NCBI GenBank assembly: GCA_014378465.1
Contig: JACMNQ010000018.1
Span: 22,497-86,496, forward strand
DNA from: Oligoflexia bacterium
GTDB taxonomy: Bacteria; Bdellovibrionota; UBA1018
Length of the DNA: 64,000 nucleotides
Direction: 5' to 3'
The notes under the pieces are model-generated. The model ran no database searches. It was not told where the DNA came from and saw only the letters and a program-made list of their open reading frames with translations. Positions 53,098-61,429 of the stretch are shown one piece after another. How positions within the stretch are numbered: the stretch's first letter is position 1; each line of letters opens with the position of its first letter. A program made the translations under genes and the position numbers.

Positions 53098-53124
53098 TGT
53101 CACAAAACCGCCCCGACCGACGTA
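53098..53124 (+). promoter_or_regulatory. ECF-type promoter motif before the DUF3347-ECF operon
   Basis: TGTCACA (53098-53104), 16 bases, CGTA (53121-53124), then GAG: the same elements and spacing as the minus-strand motif before cusC. Both are extended by matching flanks (TTGTCACAAAA and CGTAGAG). Initiation near 53131 would leave a short leader containing AGGAG before the ATG at 53148. Confidence 0.75.
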
Positions 53125-53147
53125 GAGTCCATCAGGAGAACCCTCCA

Positions 53148-53630
53148 ATGACTGCCCGAAGACTCACTCTTTTTTTAACCTCATCACTGGTCTTCTTCCA
53201 GCTGTGGACTCCCTCTGCTCACGCTCAAGATCAAACTGCCTCGGAGCAGGTGCTGATTTCGTACAGTCTGATCGCAGATACTCTCAGCAACGATCAGATG
53301 ACCGGAGTGAAAGAAGCTGCCGCCCTTCTTATTGAAGCGTCGCAGCGGCTTCAGGACAGGAAACTGGCGACAGAATTGCGAAAGTCTTCGAAGTCTCTGG
53401 TGGATGCGAGCCCGTCGAGTGATCTGACGAGTGACTTGAAGAAGGCACGAGATCATTTCAAGAATCTGTCGAGCCCGCTTGTGAAGTGGGTCAAGCGGAA
53501 CAAATCTGTGGGCTGGAGCGTGCTGTATTGCCCCATGGTCGGAGCAAGCTGGCTTCAGAGAAGAGGCGAACCGGTCAGAAATCCCTATTTCGGTGAAGAA
53601 ATGCTCTCGTGCGGCGAGAAGGTTTCCTGA
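53148..53630 (+). CDS. DUF3347-family periplasmic metal-binding protein
   Basis: 160 residues with a signal peptide (about 1-26). The C-terminal half has the DUF3347 pattern VLYCPM, ASWLQRRGEPVRNPYFGEEM and LSCGE; this domain is fused to CusB in some bacteria and its conserved Cys/Met residues suggest copper binding. The N-terminal helical part resembles the usual DUF3347 helical bundle. AGGAG precedes the ATG. It is the first gene of the ECF operon and lies opposite cusCBA, which supports a periplasmic copper chaperone or sensor role. Confidence 0.85.
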   Translation: MTARRLTLFLTSSLVFFQLWTPSAHAQDQTASEQVLISYSLIADTLSNDQMTGVKEAAALLIEASQRLQDRKLATELRKSSKSLVDASPSSDLTSDLKKARDHFKNLSSPLVKWVKRNKSVGWSVLYCPMVGASWLQRRGEPVRNPYFGEEMLSCGEKVS

Positions 53631-53633
53631 CCG

Positions 53634-54215
53634 ATGATAAATCCGGTTCAAGCCGTGAAGTCTGATGAATTTCTCATGAGAGACTATCAGGCGGGGAGTG
53701 CGGCAGCATTTGAGCAGATCTACAAGACTCATTCGGGCCAGGTTTATGCCTATCTGCAGAGGCGCGTTCAAAAGCGTGAAGAAGTCGACGAAATATTTCA
53801 ACTGGCCTGGACCAAGTTTCACACTTCGAGAGATCAATACGATCCAAAATACAATTTGCCCCAGTGGATCTTCGTCATCACCCGGACGGTGCTGGTCGAT
53901 CACATGAGAAAATCCGGTCGAAGAAGAGAGCAGCCGACGGAACTGAATGAGTTCTGGGAAACTGTGGCGGCGGCGGACCCGGCGGAAACCGAAATTGTAA
54001 CGGATCCTCAATGGTTCGACCAGGCATTGAATGGACTTTCATCGGATCAGAAACAGATGGTGAAATGGAGAGTGCTGGACGAACTCACCTATTCGGAAAT
54101 CGCGTCCATTCTTGAAAAGTCCGAGCAGAGCATCCGTCAGACGATCAGTCGGGCACTCAGAAAACTGAAGAACATGAAACCACCGCAGGAGGGAGAACGT
54201 GATGAAAAAGAATGA
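53634..54215 (+). CDS. ECF-type RNA polymerase sigma factor
   Basis: 193 residues with sigma region 2 (DYQAGSAAAFEQIYKTH, VDEIFQLAWTKFH, WIFVITRTVLVDHMRK) and region 4 (LDELTYSEIASILEKSEQSIRQ), no regions 1 or 3. It should direct polymerase to promoters such as the TGTCACA-N16-CGTA pair in the 53.0-53.1 kb divergent region, and so control its own operon and cusCBA; this is inferred. The stop overlaps the start of the membrane protein that is the likely anti-sigma. Confidence 0.92.
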   Translation: MINPVQAVKSDEFLMRDYQAGSAAAFEQIYKTHSGQVYAYLQRRVQKREEVDEIFQLAWTKFHTSRDQYDPKYNLPQWIFVITRTVLVDHMRKSGRRREQPTELNEFWETVAAADPAETEIVTDPQWFDQALNGLSSDQKQMVKWRVLDELTYSEIASILEKSEQSIRQTISRALRKLKNMKPPQEGERDEKE

Positions 54216-54747
54216 GACGAAAGGACAAGTTCAGGAGTTCGAAGCCTTTCTCAAGACGGAAGCGGTTTCTGTTCCGGCGACCTTGAGTGAGTCGATCTTT
54301 TTCAGGATTGAAAAGAATCTCAATCCCAACCCCTGGCTGATTTTTTCAAAGCTGGCTGGGATTCATCTGGGAGTGGGAGCTCTGACTCTCTCGATCTGCC
54401 CTCAGTTCGGAGTCCGCTTCTTCGGAAGTGGCCTCGGTGTGGTGAAACTGTTTTTTCACCTCGGCACTTACGGCTGCATGATGGCCTGTGGCGCCTTCTT
54501 CGTGGGAGCTTCCGTACTCGTCGCGGCCTCGCTCCTGTCTCGGGATGAACTGAGGAAACTGCGAGCTCACCCGTGGCTCCAGCTCTCTTCAGTGGTGCTT
54601 CTTTCGCTGGGAGGTTTCATCATGGCGGATGCGGAGATCCTGATCGGATTCGCGTTTGCGTGGGCGTTGGGATCTCTGCTTGGGGGTTTCACGGCTTTGC
54701 AGGTGGGGTGGTATTTCCGTGCCAGTTCGATGAGTTACTTGAGTTGA
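54202..54747 (+). CDS. Putative anti-sigma membrane protein
   Basis: 181 residues: a charged N-terminal cytoplasmic part (about 1-45), then four or five hydrophobic helices to the C-terminus. No zinc-binding HxxxCxxC motif is present. Position directly after the ECF gene, overlapping by 14 bases, and this topology suggest a membrane anti-sigma factor that holds the sigma factor until metal stress is sensed. The start at 54202 has GGAGGGAGA upstream; a GTG lies one codon earlier. Assignment is by context only. Confidence 0.65.
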   Translation: MKKNETKGQVQEFEAFLKTEAVSVPATLSESIFFRIEKNLNPNPWLIFSKLAGIHLGVGALTLSICPQFGVRFFGSGLGVVKLFFHLGTYGCMMACGAFFVGASVLVAASLLSRDELRKLRAHPWLQLSSVVLLSLGGFIMADAEILIGFAFAWALGSLLGGFTALQVGWYFRASSMSYLS

Positions 54748-54848
54748 CCTCCAGACGCTATCTTGAAATCATGATTGGCCTCACGCTTCCATGCGTTGGC
54801 TACTCAAAGGGCGCGCCCGCTCTCGCCGGACTGGGTCTGATTCCATTG

Positions 54849-55091
54849 TCAGCGGGTATTTTCGGATTTCACTTGCCGGGATTTCGCCGCCGGAATCTTC
54901 AAGACCAGGACCAGCCACGGCATGAGGTGAAAGAAAAGATCGAAGACATCAAGAGTCTTTGACAGTTTCCCAAGGCTGAGCAGCTGAATTTTTTCGACGA
55001 GATGAGGCGGCGTGAAGGGAGCCAGGCCAAGTGTCAGGCAACCCACTACGGCAGCGGGCCAGGAAATCTTGTTCAATGTGTTGAAGATCAA
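54849..55091 (-). CDS. Small membrane protein of the type often found beside RND metal pumps
   Basis: 80 residues with two hydrophobic helices. It contains GLAPFTPPHLVEKIQLLSLGKL and DVFDLFFHLMPWLVLVLK in two blocks, a pattern I recognise from short proteins annotated as RND-transporter-associated. No biochemical role is known to me. It starts at TTG 55091 after a GGGGG ribosome site. It lies on the opposite strand from, and downstream of, the ECF operon; its own promoter was not identified. Confidence 0.6.
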   Translation of the reverse strand: MIFNTLNKISWPAAVVGCLTLGLAPFTPPHLVEKIQLLSLGKLSKTLDVFDLFFHLMPWLVLVLKIPAAKSRQVKSENTR

Positions 55092-55184
55092 ATCGCCCCC
55101 TGTTGATTCAGTGCAAGGTCAGGTCAATACGGAACAGAATCCCATGATTTGACGAGAATGTCTGCCGAGTAGTATGAATGATCG

Positions 55185-55916
55185 ATGCAGTTCGATAGCA
55201 TTCAAGGCTGTCCCTGGAGTGGATGGATCGTCTCACCTACCGCGTTCTGCGAAGCGAATCTCTGTGCCTGGATCCGCCAGCCAGCAAACACCTGGTCCAA
55301 TATCGCCTTCATTCTCGTGGGAGTTCTGATTTTCAAAAGGACAAGGTCGGGCTCCGATTCGCATTTCTCCGGGCTGGGCTGGGTCGCGATAGCGACGGGG
55401 ATCGGGTCATTCTTCTATCACGCGTCGGAGAGTCGGGTCGGTGCCATCGCGGATTATCTGGGAATGTATCTCGGAAGCTCCTACATGCTGACGACAAACA
55501 TCCATCGCTTCACTGGATGGGGCACGCGCGTTAGAATCCTCATTTTCTGGTCGGTCACGGGAGTGACTCTTGGGCTCATGGTTTTCAACGACGAGCTCGC
55601 ACGCGTGGTTTACGGCTTTACGGGTTTCGTGTCCTGCTTGGCGCTCGAGAGCGCGATTTACTTCCGCAATAGAAATACCCGCAGGGCCGCTCATTACCAA
55701 TGGCTAGGGGCAGTATGGGTCTGCTTCGGCTTTGCCTATCTGGTCTGGAAGCTCGATGAAGCCAGGATTCTGTGCAATCCGGCGAACCATTTTTTCAATG
55801 GTCACGCTCTCTGGCATGTCCTGAACGCAGTTGCACTCTACCTGCTGTTTTCCTATTACCGACAGTTCACTTTTCCGGGCAAGCAGCAGCACCGAAAATC
55901 AGAGCACGCTCTTTGA
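55185..55916 (+). CDS. Ceramidase-like (CREST superfamily) membrane protein
   Basis: 243 residues with about seven hydrophobic segments. The N-terminus has CPWSGW, FCEANLCAWIRQPANTWSN, then GSFFYHASES, a conserved Asp in IADYLGMY, and C-terminal NGHALWHVLNA. The Ser/His/Asp/His set matches the zinc site of alkaline ceramidases and other CREST hydrolases. It may cleave a ceramide-like or other amide lipid; the substrate is not known. Its neighbours (metal resistance, kinase remnant) give no further hint. Confidence 0.78.
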   Translation: MQFDSIQGCPWSGWIVSPTAFCEANLCAWIRQPANTWSNIAFILVGVLIFKRTRSGSDSHFSGLGWVAIATGIGSFFYHASESRVGAIADYLGMYLGSSYMLTTNIHRFTGWGTRVRILIFWSVTGVTLGLMVFNDELARVVYGFTGFVSCLALESAIYFRNRNTRRAAHYQWLGAVWVCFGFAYLVWKLDEARILCNPANHFFNGHALWHVLNAVALYLLFSYYRQFTFPGKQQHRKSEHAL

Positions 55917-55918
55917 TC

Positions 55919-56080
55919 CTTGACCGGAGAACAGTTTCAGCGGAAACGGGAGGCCGGAGGGGTTGGGGCATCGGCCTGACTCTGGTCAAGGATGTCACCG
56001 AAGCCCACGGTGGCAAAGCGCGCGTCGAGAGTGGACCGGACTTGGGAACCCCTTTGTTCGGTTTGCTTCCTTTGAATTGA
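55919..56080 (+). pseudogene. Remnant of a histidine-kinase ATPase domain
   Basis: In one frame, directly after the ceramidase-like stop, the translation reads GWGIGLTLVKDVTEAHGG followed by VESGPDLGTPLFGLLPL and a stop. This is the G2 box and C-terminal end of a sensor kinase. Nothing upstream in that frame encodes the rest of a kinase, so this is a truncated 3' end left after deletion or replacement of the gene body. Confidence 0.7.
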
Positions 56081-56160
56081 TCGAATCGCGTTCTTGGGCT
56101 TCAAATTGCAGTCTCAAACAGCGTCAGAGATTTTCTGCTCAACCCAAAAAGGGGTCCCTC

Positions 56161-56793
56161 ATGGTGCGAAGCTTGATGAACGTTCTTTCGAAGTCACTCT
56201 ACCTGAGTGGTTTGTTGATTGTGAACGCGGTGTACGCAATTTCTTCCACACCTGTGGATCTGATGTCGATGCCCGGCAGTACCGTGAAACTCGACGGCGA
56301 TTCGACCGTCCGGAAGTACACAGCCAATGCGGCTTCTGTGACGATCGTCGGCAAGGGGGCCTTGAATGCTGTGAGCAAGAGTGCTTCGGCCGCGAAGCTG
56401 CCTTGGACTCCACTTGAAATCGAGATGACTCTGCCGATCACCAGTCTCACTTCAGGTGAGCGCACACTTGACAAGCACATGCGTGAAAATCTCAAATCTG
56501 AAAAGAATCCCAATATCCAGCTCAAGCTGAACCATTTCTATTTTTCAGGCGCTGATTCTGCCACGGTTCATCCATTGAAAGCGACGGGAGTGATGACCGT
56601 CGCCGGCGTTTCCAAACCTCTGGAACTCGAGGCCATGACTGCCGTTGAGGGCCAAAAAGTGAACTTCAAGGGTAAGAAAAAGATTCTCATGTCGGACTTT
56701 GGCATCGCACCGCCGGTCCTCATGATGGGAAGTCTCAAGACCAAAGACGAAATTGAAATCACCTACGATGTCACACTCAGCCCTAAACCATGA
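56161..56793 (+). CDS. Exported YceI-family protein
   Basis: 210 residues with a signal peptide (about 10-27) and a lipocalin-like YceI domain: LDGDSTVRKYTANAASV, IEMTLPITSLTSGERTLDKHMREN, then PLKATGVMTVAGVSKPLEL. YceI proteins bind isoprenoid-like lipids and are periplasmic. The ATG at 56161 has GGGG upstream; ATG 56176 is also possible. It begins a plus-strand operon with the porin and DUF3108-like genes. Confidence 0.88.
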   Translation: MVRSLMNVLSKSLYLSGLLIVNAVYAISSTPVDLMSMPGSTVKLDGDSTVRKYTANAASVTIVGKGALNAVSKSASAAKLPWTPLEIEMTLPITSLTSGERTLDKHMRENLKSEKNPNIQLKLNHFYFSGADSATVHPLKATGVMTVAGVSKPLELEAMTAVEGQKVNFKGKKKILMSDFGIAPPVLMMGSLKTKDEIEITYDVTLSPKP

Positions 56794-56808
56794 AAGTCGG
56801 GATTGTCC

Positions 56809-58086
56809 ATGAACTCCACGAAAAATATTTCCGCCTGCGCTGCCCTTCTCTTCAGTCTGACTTGCGGTTTCAATGCACAGGCACTTGAACTGCTCAAGAA
56901 GGACGACGCCAGTCTCAATCTGGGAGGCCGCTTTCAGCTCCTGGCACTCGGTCAGAAGGTGAGTGATCCGGCGAGACCCGACGACCGTCTGTTTCTTTTC
57001 CTGAATCAGGCACGTCTCATTCTCGACGGAACGCTGGGAGACTATCGCTACTATACGGAATGGGCCGTGGGCGGAGAAGACGAAGTCAAAAATCAGAACT
57101 CTTCTCTCGGGCTACTCGATTTCAGAGCGGATGTACCGATCAATGATCATGTGTTTCTGCGTGTTGGGCAATTCAAGGTGCCTTTCGGCCGAGAAGCCTT
57201 GATCGAGGACGGTTCGCAGTTCTTCTCCAGCCGCTCATTGAGTTTCGCAGGCAGCCGCCTTGGTCGAGACGTGGGTCTTGCCGCCGTCGTTCAACGAAAA
57301 GGAGTCATGGGAACAATCGGAGTCTTCACCGGCGGTGGGCGGGATAACCCGGAGCGGTACCTGCCCGAGGATCTTGGAATTCCTCTCGTGGCGCTGCGGT
57401 ACGGGTATGACAGTTCCGGCACTGATCCGTACCGTTACAAGGAAAGCGGAAACTTCATGGGGAGTGAGAATGAATTTTCCGCCTTCCTGAATCTCGCTTA
57501 CACGAAGGACTCCCTGGTGGGTCACTCCACTGTGCTCAACGTACGCCCCAGTGAAAAATCCCTGCTTCTGAATCCGAATTGGAATCCCTATCTGGGGCAG
57601 TCCCCGAATGTGAAGGGGCATCTGTATCAGGCAAGTCTTGATTCAAGCGTCAGAATTCCCGTGGGAGATTTCACCGGGACTGGAGAGTTCGAGCTCACTC
57701 ATGCCGCCTACGTCAACAGCTACGGAAATCTCCATGTGAACGGCGCACGGGTGGTCGGATCAGCGGCACTCAATCCGTTCGAGTTGTCTCTTCGCTATTC
57801 AGTCCTGTTTCCTTCCAGACAATTCCAATACAAAGGGTCCGCGATCACGGGCAGTGCCCCTTTTCAGGAAGTGACTCCGGCCGTGACATTTTACCATCGT
57901 CCCTGGTCCAGGGTGACTCTTGAAGTTCCGCTGTTGATCAATACCCCGGTGGCCAATGAAAACGGAACGGGGTCGTATGTTCTGATGGAACAGCAGGACC
58001 AGACCACCGTGATTGGTGGAGGAAAAGGAAATGTGGGACGCCAGTTTGTGCCTGAGATCAGGTTGTTCTACCAGCTGACAATCTGA
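56809..58086 (+). CDS. Outer-membrane porin (OprO/OprP-like)
   Basis: 425 residues with a signal peptide (about 1-24) and beta-barrel strands throughout. The FLRVGQFKVPFGRE segment is characteristic of phosphate-selective porin O/P family members, and the C-terminus ends FVPEIRLFYQLTI. It follows the YceI gene by 15 bases and is followed after two bases by the DUF3108-like gene. Solute unknown. ATG 56809 is chosen over TTG 56803 because GGGA precedes it. Confidence 0.85.
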   Translation: MNSTKNISACAALLFSLTCGFNAQALELLKKDDASLNLGGRFQLLALGQKVSDPARPDDRLFLFLNQARLILDGTLGDYRYYTEWAVGGEDEVKNQNSSLGLLDFRADVPINDHVFLRVGQFKVPFGREALIEDGSQFFSSRSLSFAGSRLGRDVGLAAVVQRKGVMGTIGVFTGGGRDNPERYLPEDLGIPLVALRYGYDSSGTDPYRYKESGNFMGSENEFSAFLNLAYTKDSLVGHSTVLNVRPSEKSLLLNPNWNPYLGQSPNVKGHLYQASLDSSVRIPVGDFTGTGEFELTHAAYVNSYGNLHVNGARVVGSAALNPFELSLRYSVLFPSRQFQYKGSAITGSAPFQEVTPAVTFYHRPWSRVTLEVPLLINTPVANENGTGSYVLMEQQDQTTVIGGGKGNVGRQFVPEIRLFYQLTI

Positions 58087-58088
58087 AG

Positions 58089-58808
58089 ATGGGAAAATCC
58101 GCAGCCGTTCTTTCAGCTTTGATTTCGATCGGTACACTGGTCTGCCCGCGTGTTTCATTTTCTGTGCCGTTTCGCGGGGGACAGATCTATGAGATCAGCT
58201 CTGAGCGGAAAATCCTGCTCTTCACCATTCATGCGGAGCTCAAGGAGCCGGATGCGAAGACCAGAACGTTCGTGAGCAGTTACCTGGCGGCGGACGACAC
58301 TGAGGCGATGAGTGAGACTGCCACTTACGAAAATCTGAAACTGATGAAATATCGGGTCGTTCAGAAGCAGCTGAACGAGTTGTACGAATTGACCCTGGCA
58401 GATTCAAAACTGCATTTTTCCGTCACACGAAAAGGCAAGACTGAAACCAGTGAGGAGAAGCTGCCTGAAAACCTCCTCATCGGTCCGTCGTTTGTGCCCT
58501 TCTTTCAACAGCATTGGAACGAGCTGAAAGCGGGAAGACTGAGATTTCGCCTTGCAGTTCTCGACAGAAAAGCCAGTTACGAGTTTGATTTTCAACGATT
58601 GCGCGAGATAAAATTCGAGGGTCAGGAAGCCGTACTGGTCAAGATGACCCCCACGAGTTCAATGATTTCCGCTTTCGTTCAGCCCACGTATCTGACCCTT
58701 TCATCCGATGGGTCACGGATTTTTGAAATCAAGGGCCGTATGCTGCCCAAATTGAAGGTCGGCAGTCGTTGGAAGGATTTCGAAGGCGAAGCGTATTTCA
58801 CCTATTGA
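58089..58808 (+). CDS. Exported DUF3108-like protein
   Basis: 239 residues with a signal peptide (about 1-25). The remainder is beta-rich with acidic and basic strands. YRVVQKQLNELYELTLADSKL and the later EIKFEGQEAVLVKMTP give a DUF3108-like impression, but no decisive motif exists. It is the third gene of the YceI-porin operon and is two bases from the porin stop. Function unknown; an envelope protein. Confidence 0.72.
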   Translation: MGKSAAVLSALISIGTLVCPRVSFSVPFRGGQIYEISSERKILLFTIHAELKEPDAKTRTFVSSYLAADDTEAMSETATYENLKLMKYRVVQKQLNELYELTLADSKLHFSVTRKGKTETSEEKLPENLLIGPSFVPFFQQHWNELKAGRLRFRLAVLDRKASYEFDFQRLREIKFEGQEAVLVKMTPTSSMISAFVQPTYLTLSSDGSRIFEIKGRMLPKLKVGSRWKDFEGEAYFTY

Positions 58809-58834
58809 GGTGCAAAGATTCAGGAACCTCAATT

Positions 58835-61171
58835 TCAGGCAATTCTTCGAATCTTGCCCATCGTGGTCTCAATGACCGCATCAAGATCTGCCAACTTCAT
58901 CGGCTTTGAGATGTAATCATTCATGCCGGCAGCCAGGCATTTTTCTCGATCGCCGTTCATCGCATTTGCGGTCATCGCGACGATGGGGACGATCCTGATC
59001 GCTGTCGTCTCTTCCTGGCGGATGCGTCTGGTCGCTTCGTAGCCATCCAGCTCCGGCATTTGACAATCCATGAAGACGAGGTCGTACGAGATCTGACTGA
59101 GGGCCTGAATCGCTTCCTGACCATTGGCCACGGCCACGGCAGTATGTCCAAGCTTTTCAAGCATCTTCACTGCGATGATCTGATTCACCGAATTGTCTTC
59201 GGCGACGAGAATTCTCAATTTTGCATGTCTGTTCGGCAGGTAGCATACTTCAGCCTTCCCATGCATCCCGACTGCTCCGGTATCCAACGGCACAGTGAAC
59301 CAGAAAGTGGCCCCATTTCCGGCTTGGCTTCTCACTCCGATTTCACCTCCCATCAGGTTGACCAGATGTTTGGAAATGGACAGTCCAAGGCCCGTGCCTC
59401 CGAACTTTCTCGTCGTGGTGGTATCGGCTTGGGAAAATGGCTGAAAGAGGCGACTGACGACTTCCTCGGGTATGCCTATGCCGGTGTCTGAGACTTCAAA
59501 ACGAAGGAAGGTCTTTTCGCCTTCGACTCGTTCCAACTGGACCTCCAGCGTGACCTGGCCGCGGGCCGTGAATTTGATCGCGTTGTTCACGAGATTGACG
59601 ATGACCTGTCGCAGGCGGGTGGGATCTCCCTTGAAGTGGGTCGGCAGGTCAGTTGAAATGGATCTGTAAAACTTCAACCCCTTCTTTTTCGCAGCGAACG
59701 TGAGAGTTCTTTCGATATCGAGGACCAGATGGTCGAGTTCGAAGTCGATGAGCTCGAGGTCCACTTTGCCCGCTTCCGCTTTGGAGAGGTCGAGAATATC
59801 GTTGATCAAAGTCAGGAGCGTATCGGCCGAACTTCGGACCGCTTCCGCATAGCTTTTCTGTTCATTGTCGAGACTGGTATCCAGCAGGAGGCTGGTCATT
59901 CCGATGACCCCGTTGATGGGCGTCCTGATTTCATGGCTCATGGTTGCCAGAAAGTTCGACTTCATTCTTGAAGCTTCCAGAGCGGTCGCTTCTCCGAGGA
60001 GCGCGTCGGCTCGAGCGATTTCAGAGATTTTTCTTTCGGTGACATCAGTCGAAAATCCGACCATTCCGGTGATTTTTCCGTTCATGTCATGCACAGGAGC
60101 ATAGTGAGAATCAAAATGGATATCACCGGTCTCCGCTTCGACTGAAAGCGATTCACCGGCGAGGGCGCGGTTCAAGGCTGTGACACTGGCCGGGCTATCC
60201 CTGTACAATTCGAAGATGGATTGGCCAACCAACTGTCCAGGTTCCAGCCCGAGTTTGCGCAAACCCTTGCCGTCAGAATAGGTGACCACTCCCTGTTGAT
60301 CAGCCGCCCAGAGGATGAGTGGAGCATTGTCCAGAACGGTCCTCAAACGCACTTGGCTGTCTTTGAGCTCGTGCTCACCGCGCATTCTTTCAGCAAGCTC
60401 CTTTTCGAGTTCCTCGGTGCGCAAATTGATGCGCTTTTCGAGGTCCTGATTCAGTTTGCGATAGTTGGCTTCAGACTTTTCGAGCTCTCTTTTGGTCAGA
60501 CTGTATTTCGAGGCATTGTTGAATCTCAATTTGTAATCTGAGAAAAATTCAGCCAGACGCGGCTCTTCGTCCAGAAGCGGCTGGAGATGGTTCCTTGTTC
60601 TCTGATCGGCATCATAAGAGAGTTCAGCCTGGTGGGTTTCAGCCCAGATGAGGCACGTTTTATTGTACGCCATGAAGAGGCACAGAAAATCGTAGTTGCT
60701 CTTGCCGACCACTCGAATGATCGACTGTGCCAGAAAATTGACGTCATCATCCCCCAGTGTGATGAGGGTCGACAGATGTAGAATCGCATCTTCAATGGAC
60801 GAGTTTGCTTCTGGCCAACTCGCTTTCGAAACGGGATGCGTATCCAGGAGCTGTAGGGACCGGTCTCGGTCGGTGGTCGATGGAGTCGGCCATTGCTCGA
60901 GCAGGTCGAGAACGTCTCCGGCCTTCATCCCCAGGGGACGGAGCGTACAGCTGTGGCAGACGAGACAGTAAGGGACGCTGCAACTTCTGGAGACGATGGC
61001 GGCCAGCTTTTCCTTGAAGAGCGCAGGCAGAGGATTATCGACGTAGGCTGAAAGAGTCTGTTGCCAGAGGTTTTCAAGGATTGGTGGACTCCCTAGCGCC
61101 GGAGCGAAGAAGGGCGGGAAAAACCCGAAACGGCTCACGATTTCATCTTGGATCTCGATACTGGTACGCAT
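58835..61171 (-). CDS. Hybrid histidine kinase with AhpD-like N-terminal domain
   Basis: 778 residues, no membrane segment. Residues 1-220 look like an AhpD/carboxymuconolactone-decarboxylase-type helical domain ([22 protein letters not shown]). Cysteines lie at 64, 69, 72 and 75 and a His at 73. The first Cys of the usual CxxC appears as Val, and Cys69/Cys72 form a new CxxC. Then a coiled coil (230-275), PAS (about 280-390), HisKA with His413, HATPase, and a receiver with Asp702 in [12 protein letters not shown]. Probably a thiol- or peroxide-sensing phosphorelay kinase; the redox role is inferred. ATG 61171 with GGGGAG upstream is preferred to TTG 61186. Confidence 0.9.
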   Translation of the reverse strand: MRTSIEIQDEIVSRFGFFPPFFAPALGSPPILENLWQQTLSAYVDNPLPALFKEKLAAIVSRSCSVPYCLVCHSCTLRPLGMKAGDVLDLLEQWPTPSTTDRDRSLQLLDTHPVSKASWPEANSSIEDAILHLSTLITLGDDDVNFLAQSIIRVVGKSNYDFLCLFMAYNKTCLIWAETHQAELSYDADQRTRNHLQPLLDEEPRLAEFFSDYKLRFNNASKYSLTKRELEKSEANYRKLNQDLEKRINLRTEELEKELAERMRGEHELKDSQVRLRTVLDNAPLILWAADQQGVVTYSDGKGLRKLGLEPGQLVGQSIFELYRDSPASVTALNRALAGESLSVEAETGDIHFDSHYAPVHDMNGKITGMVGFSTDVTERKISEIARADALLGEATALEASRMKSNFLATMSHEIRTPINGVIGMTSLLLDTSLDNEQKSYAEAVRSSADTLLTLINDILDLSKAEAGKVDLELIDFELDHLVLDIERTLTFAAKKKGLKFYRSISTDLPTHFKGDPTRLRQVIVNLVNNAIKFTARGQVTLEVQLERVEGEKTFLRFEVSDTGIGIPEEVVSRLFQPFSQADTTTTRKFGGTGLGLSISKHLVNLMGGEIGVRSQAGNGATFWFTVPLDTGAVGMHGKAEVCYLPNRHAKLRILVAEDNSVNQIIAVKMLEKLGHTAVAVANGQEAIQALSQISYDLVFMDCQMPELDGYEATRRIRQEETTAIRIVPIVAMTANAMNGDREKCLAAGMNDYISKPMKLADLDAVIETTMGKIRRIA

Positions 61172-61260
61172 GGCACTCCCCGACAACCGCGATTTTGACC
61201 TGATTCCTTTTTTCGGTCATTTTGGTGATTATCCTGAGTGATATCTCGTTCAAATCATCG

Positions 61261-61292
61261 CCAGAGCGCCAGAGCGCCAGAGCGACAGAGTG
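61261..61292. repeat. Short tandem repeat, 8-base unit
   Basis: CCAGAGCG occurs three times without gap (61261-61284), followed by a degenerate fourth copy ACAGAGTG. It lies 90 bases upstream of the AhpD-kinase start, in the 258-base gap before the Omp85-like gene. Copy-number change would alter spacing in the upstream region. Confidence 0.85.
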
Positions 61293-61429
61293 ATTTGAGG
61301 GAGGAAGGGATTCCGACTGACGGCCCGGTAGGGGTGGACTGTTTGGGTGCCAAGCCAAGCTCTCAGCTCCATGAGCTGCGGTTTTACTTCGCCTTGCTGA
61401 AATGCCAGATGAAACAGGGTGGATCGCCG

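Noticed and set aside
54771..54962. Plus-strand 63-codon ORF with a DUF2892-like core
   Set aside because: No ribosome site and it overlaps the better-supported minus-strand small membrane gene.
58804..58833. Hairpin between the convergent DUF3108-like and AhpD-kinase genes as a terminator
   Set aside because: An 8-bp stem ATTGAGGT/ACCTCAAT with a 14-base loop and only three T afterwards; too weak to call.
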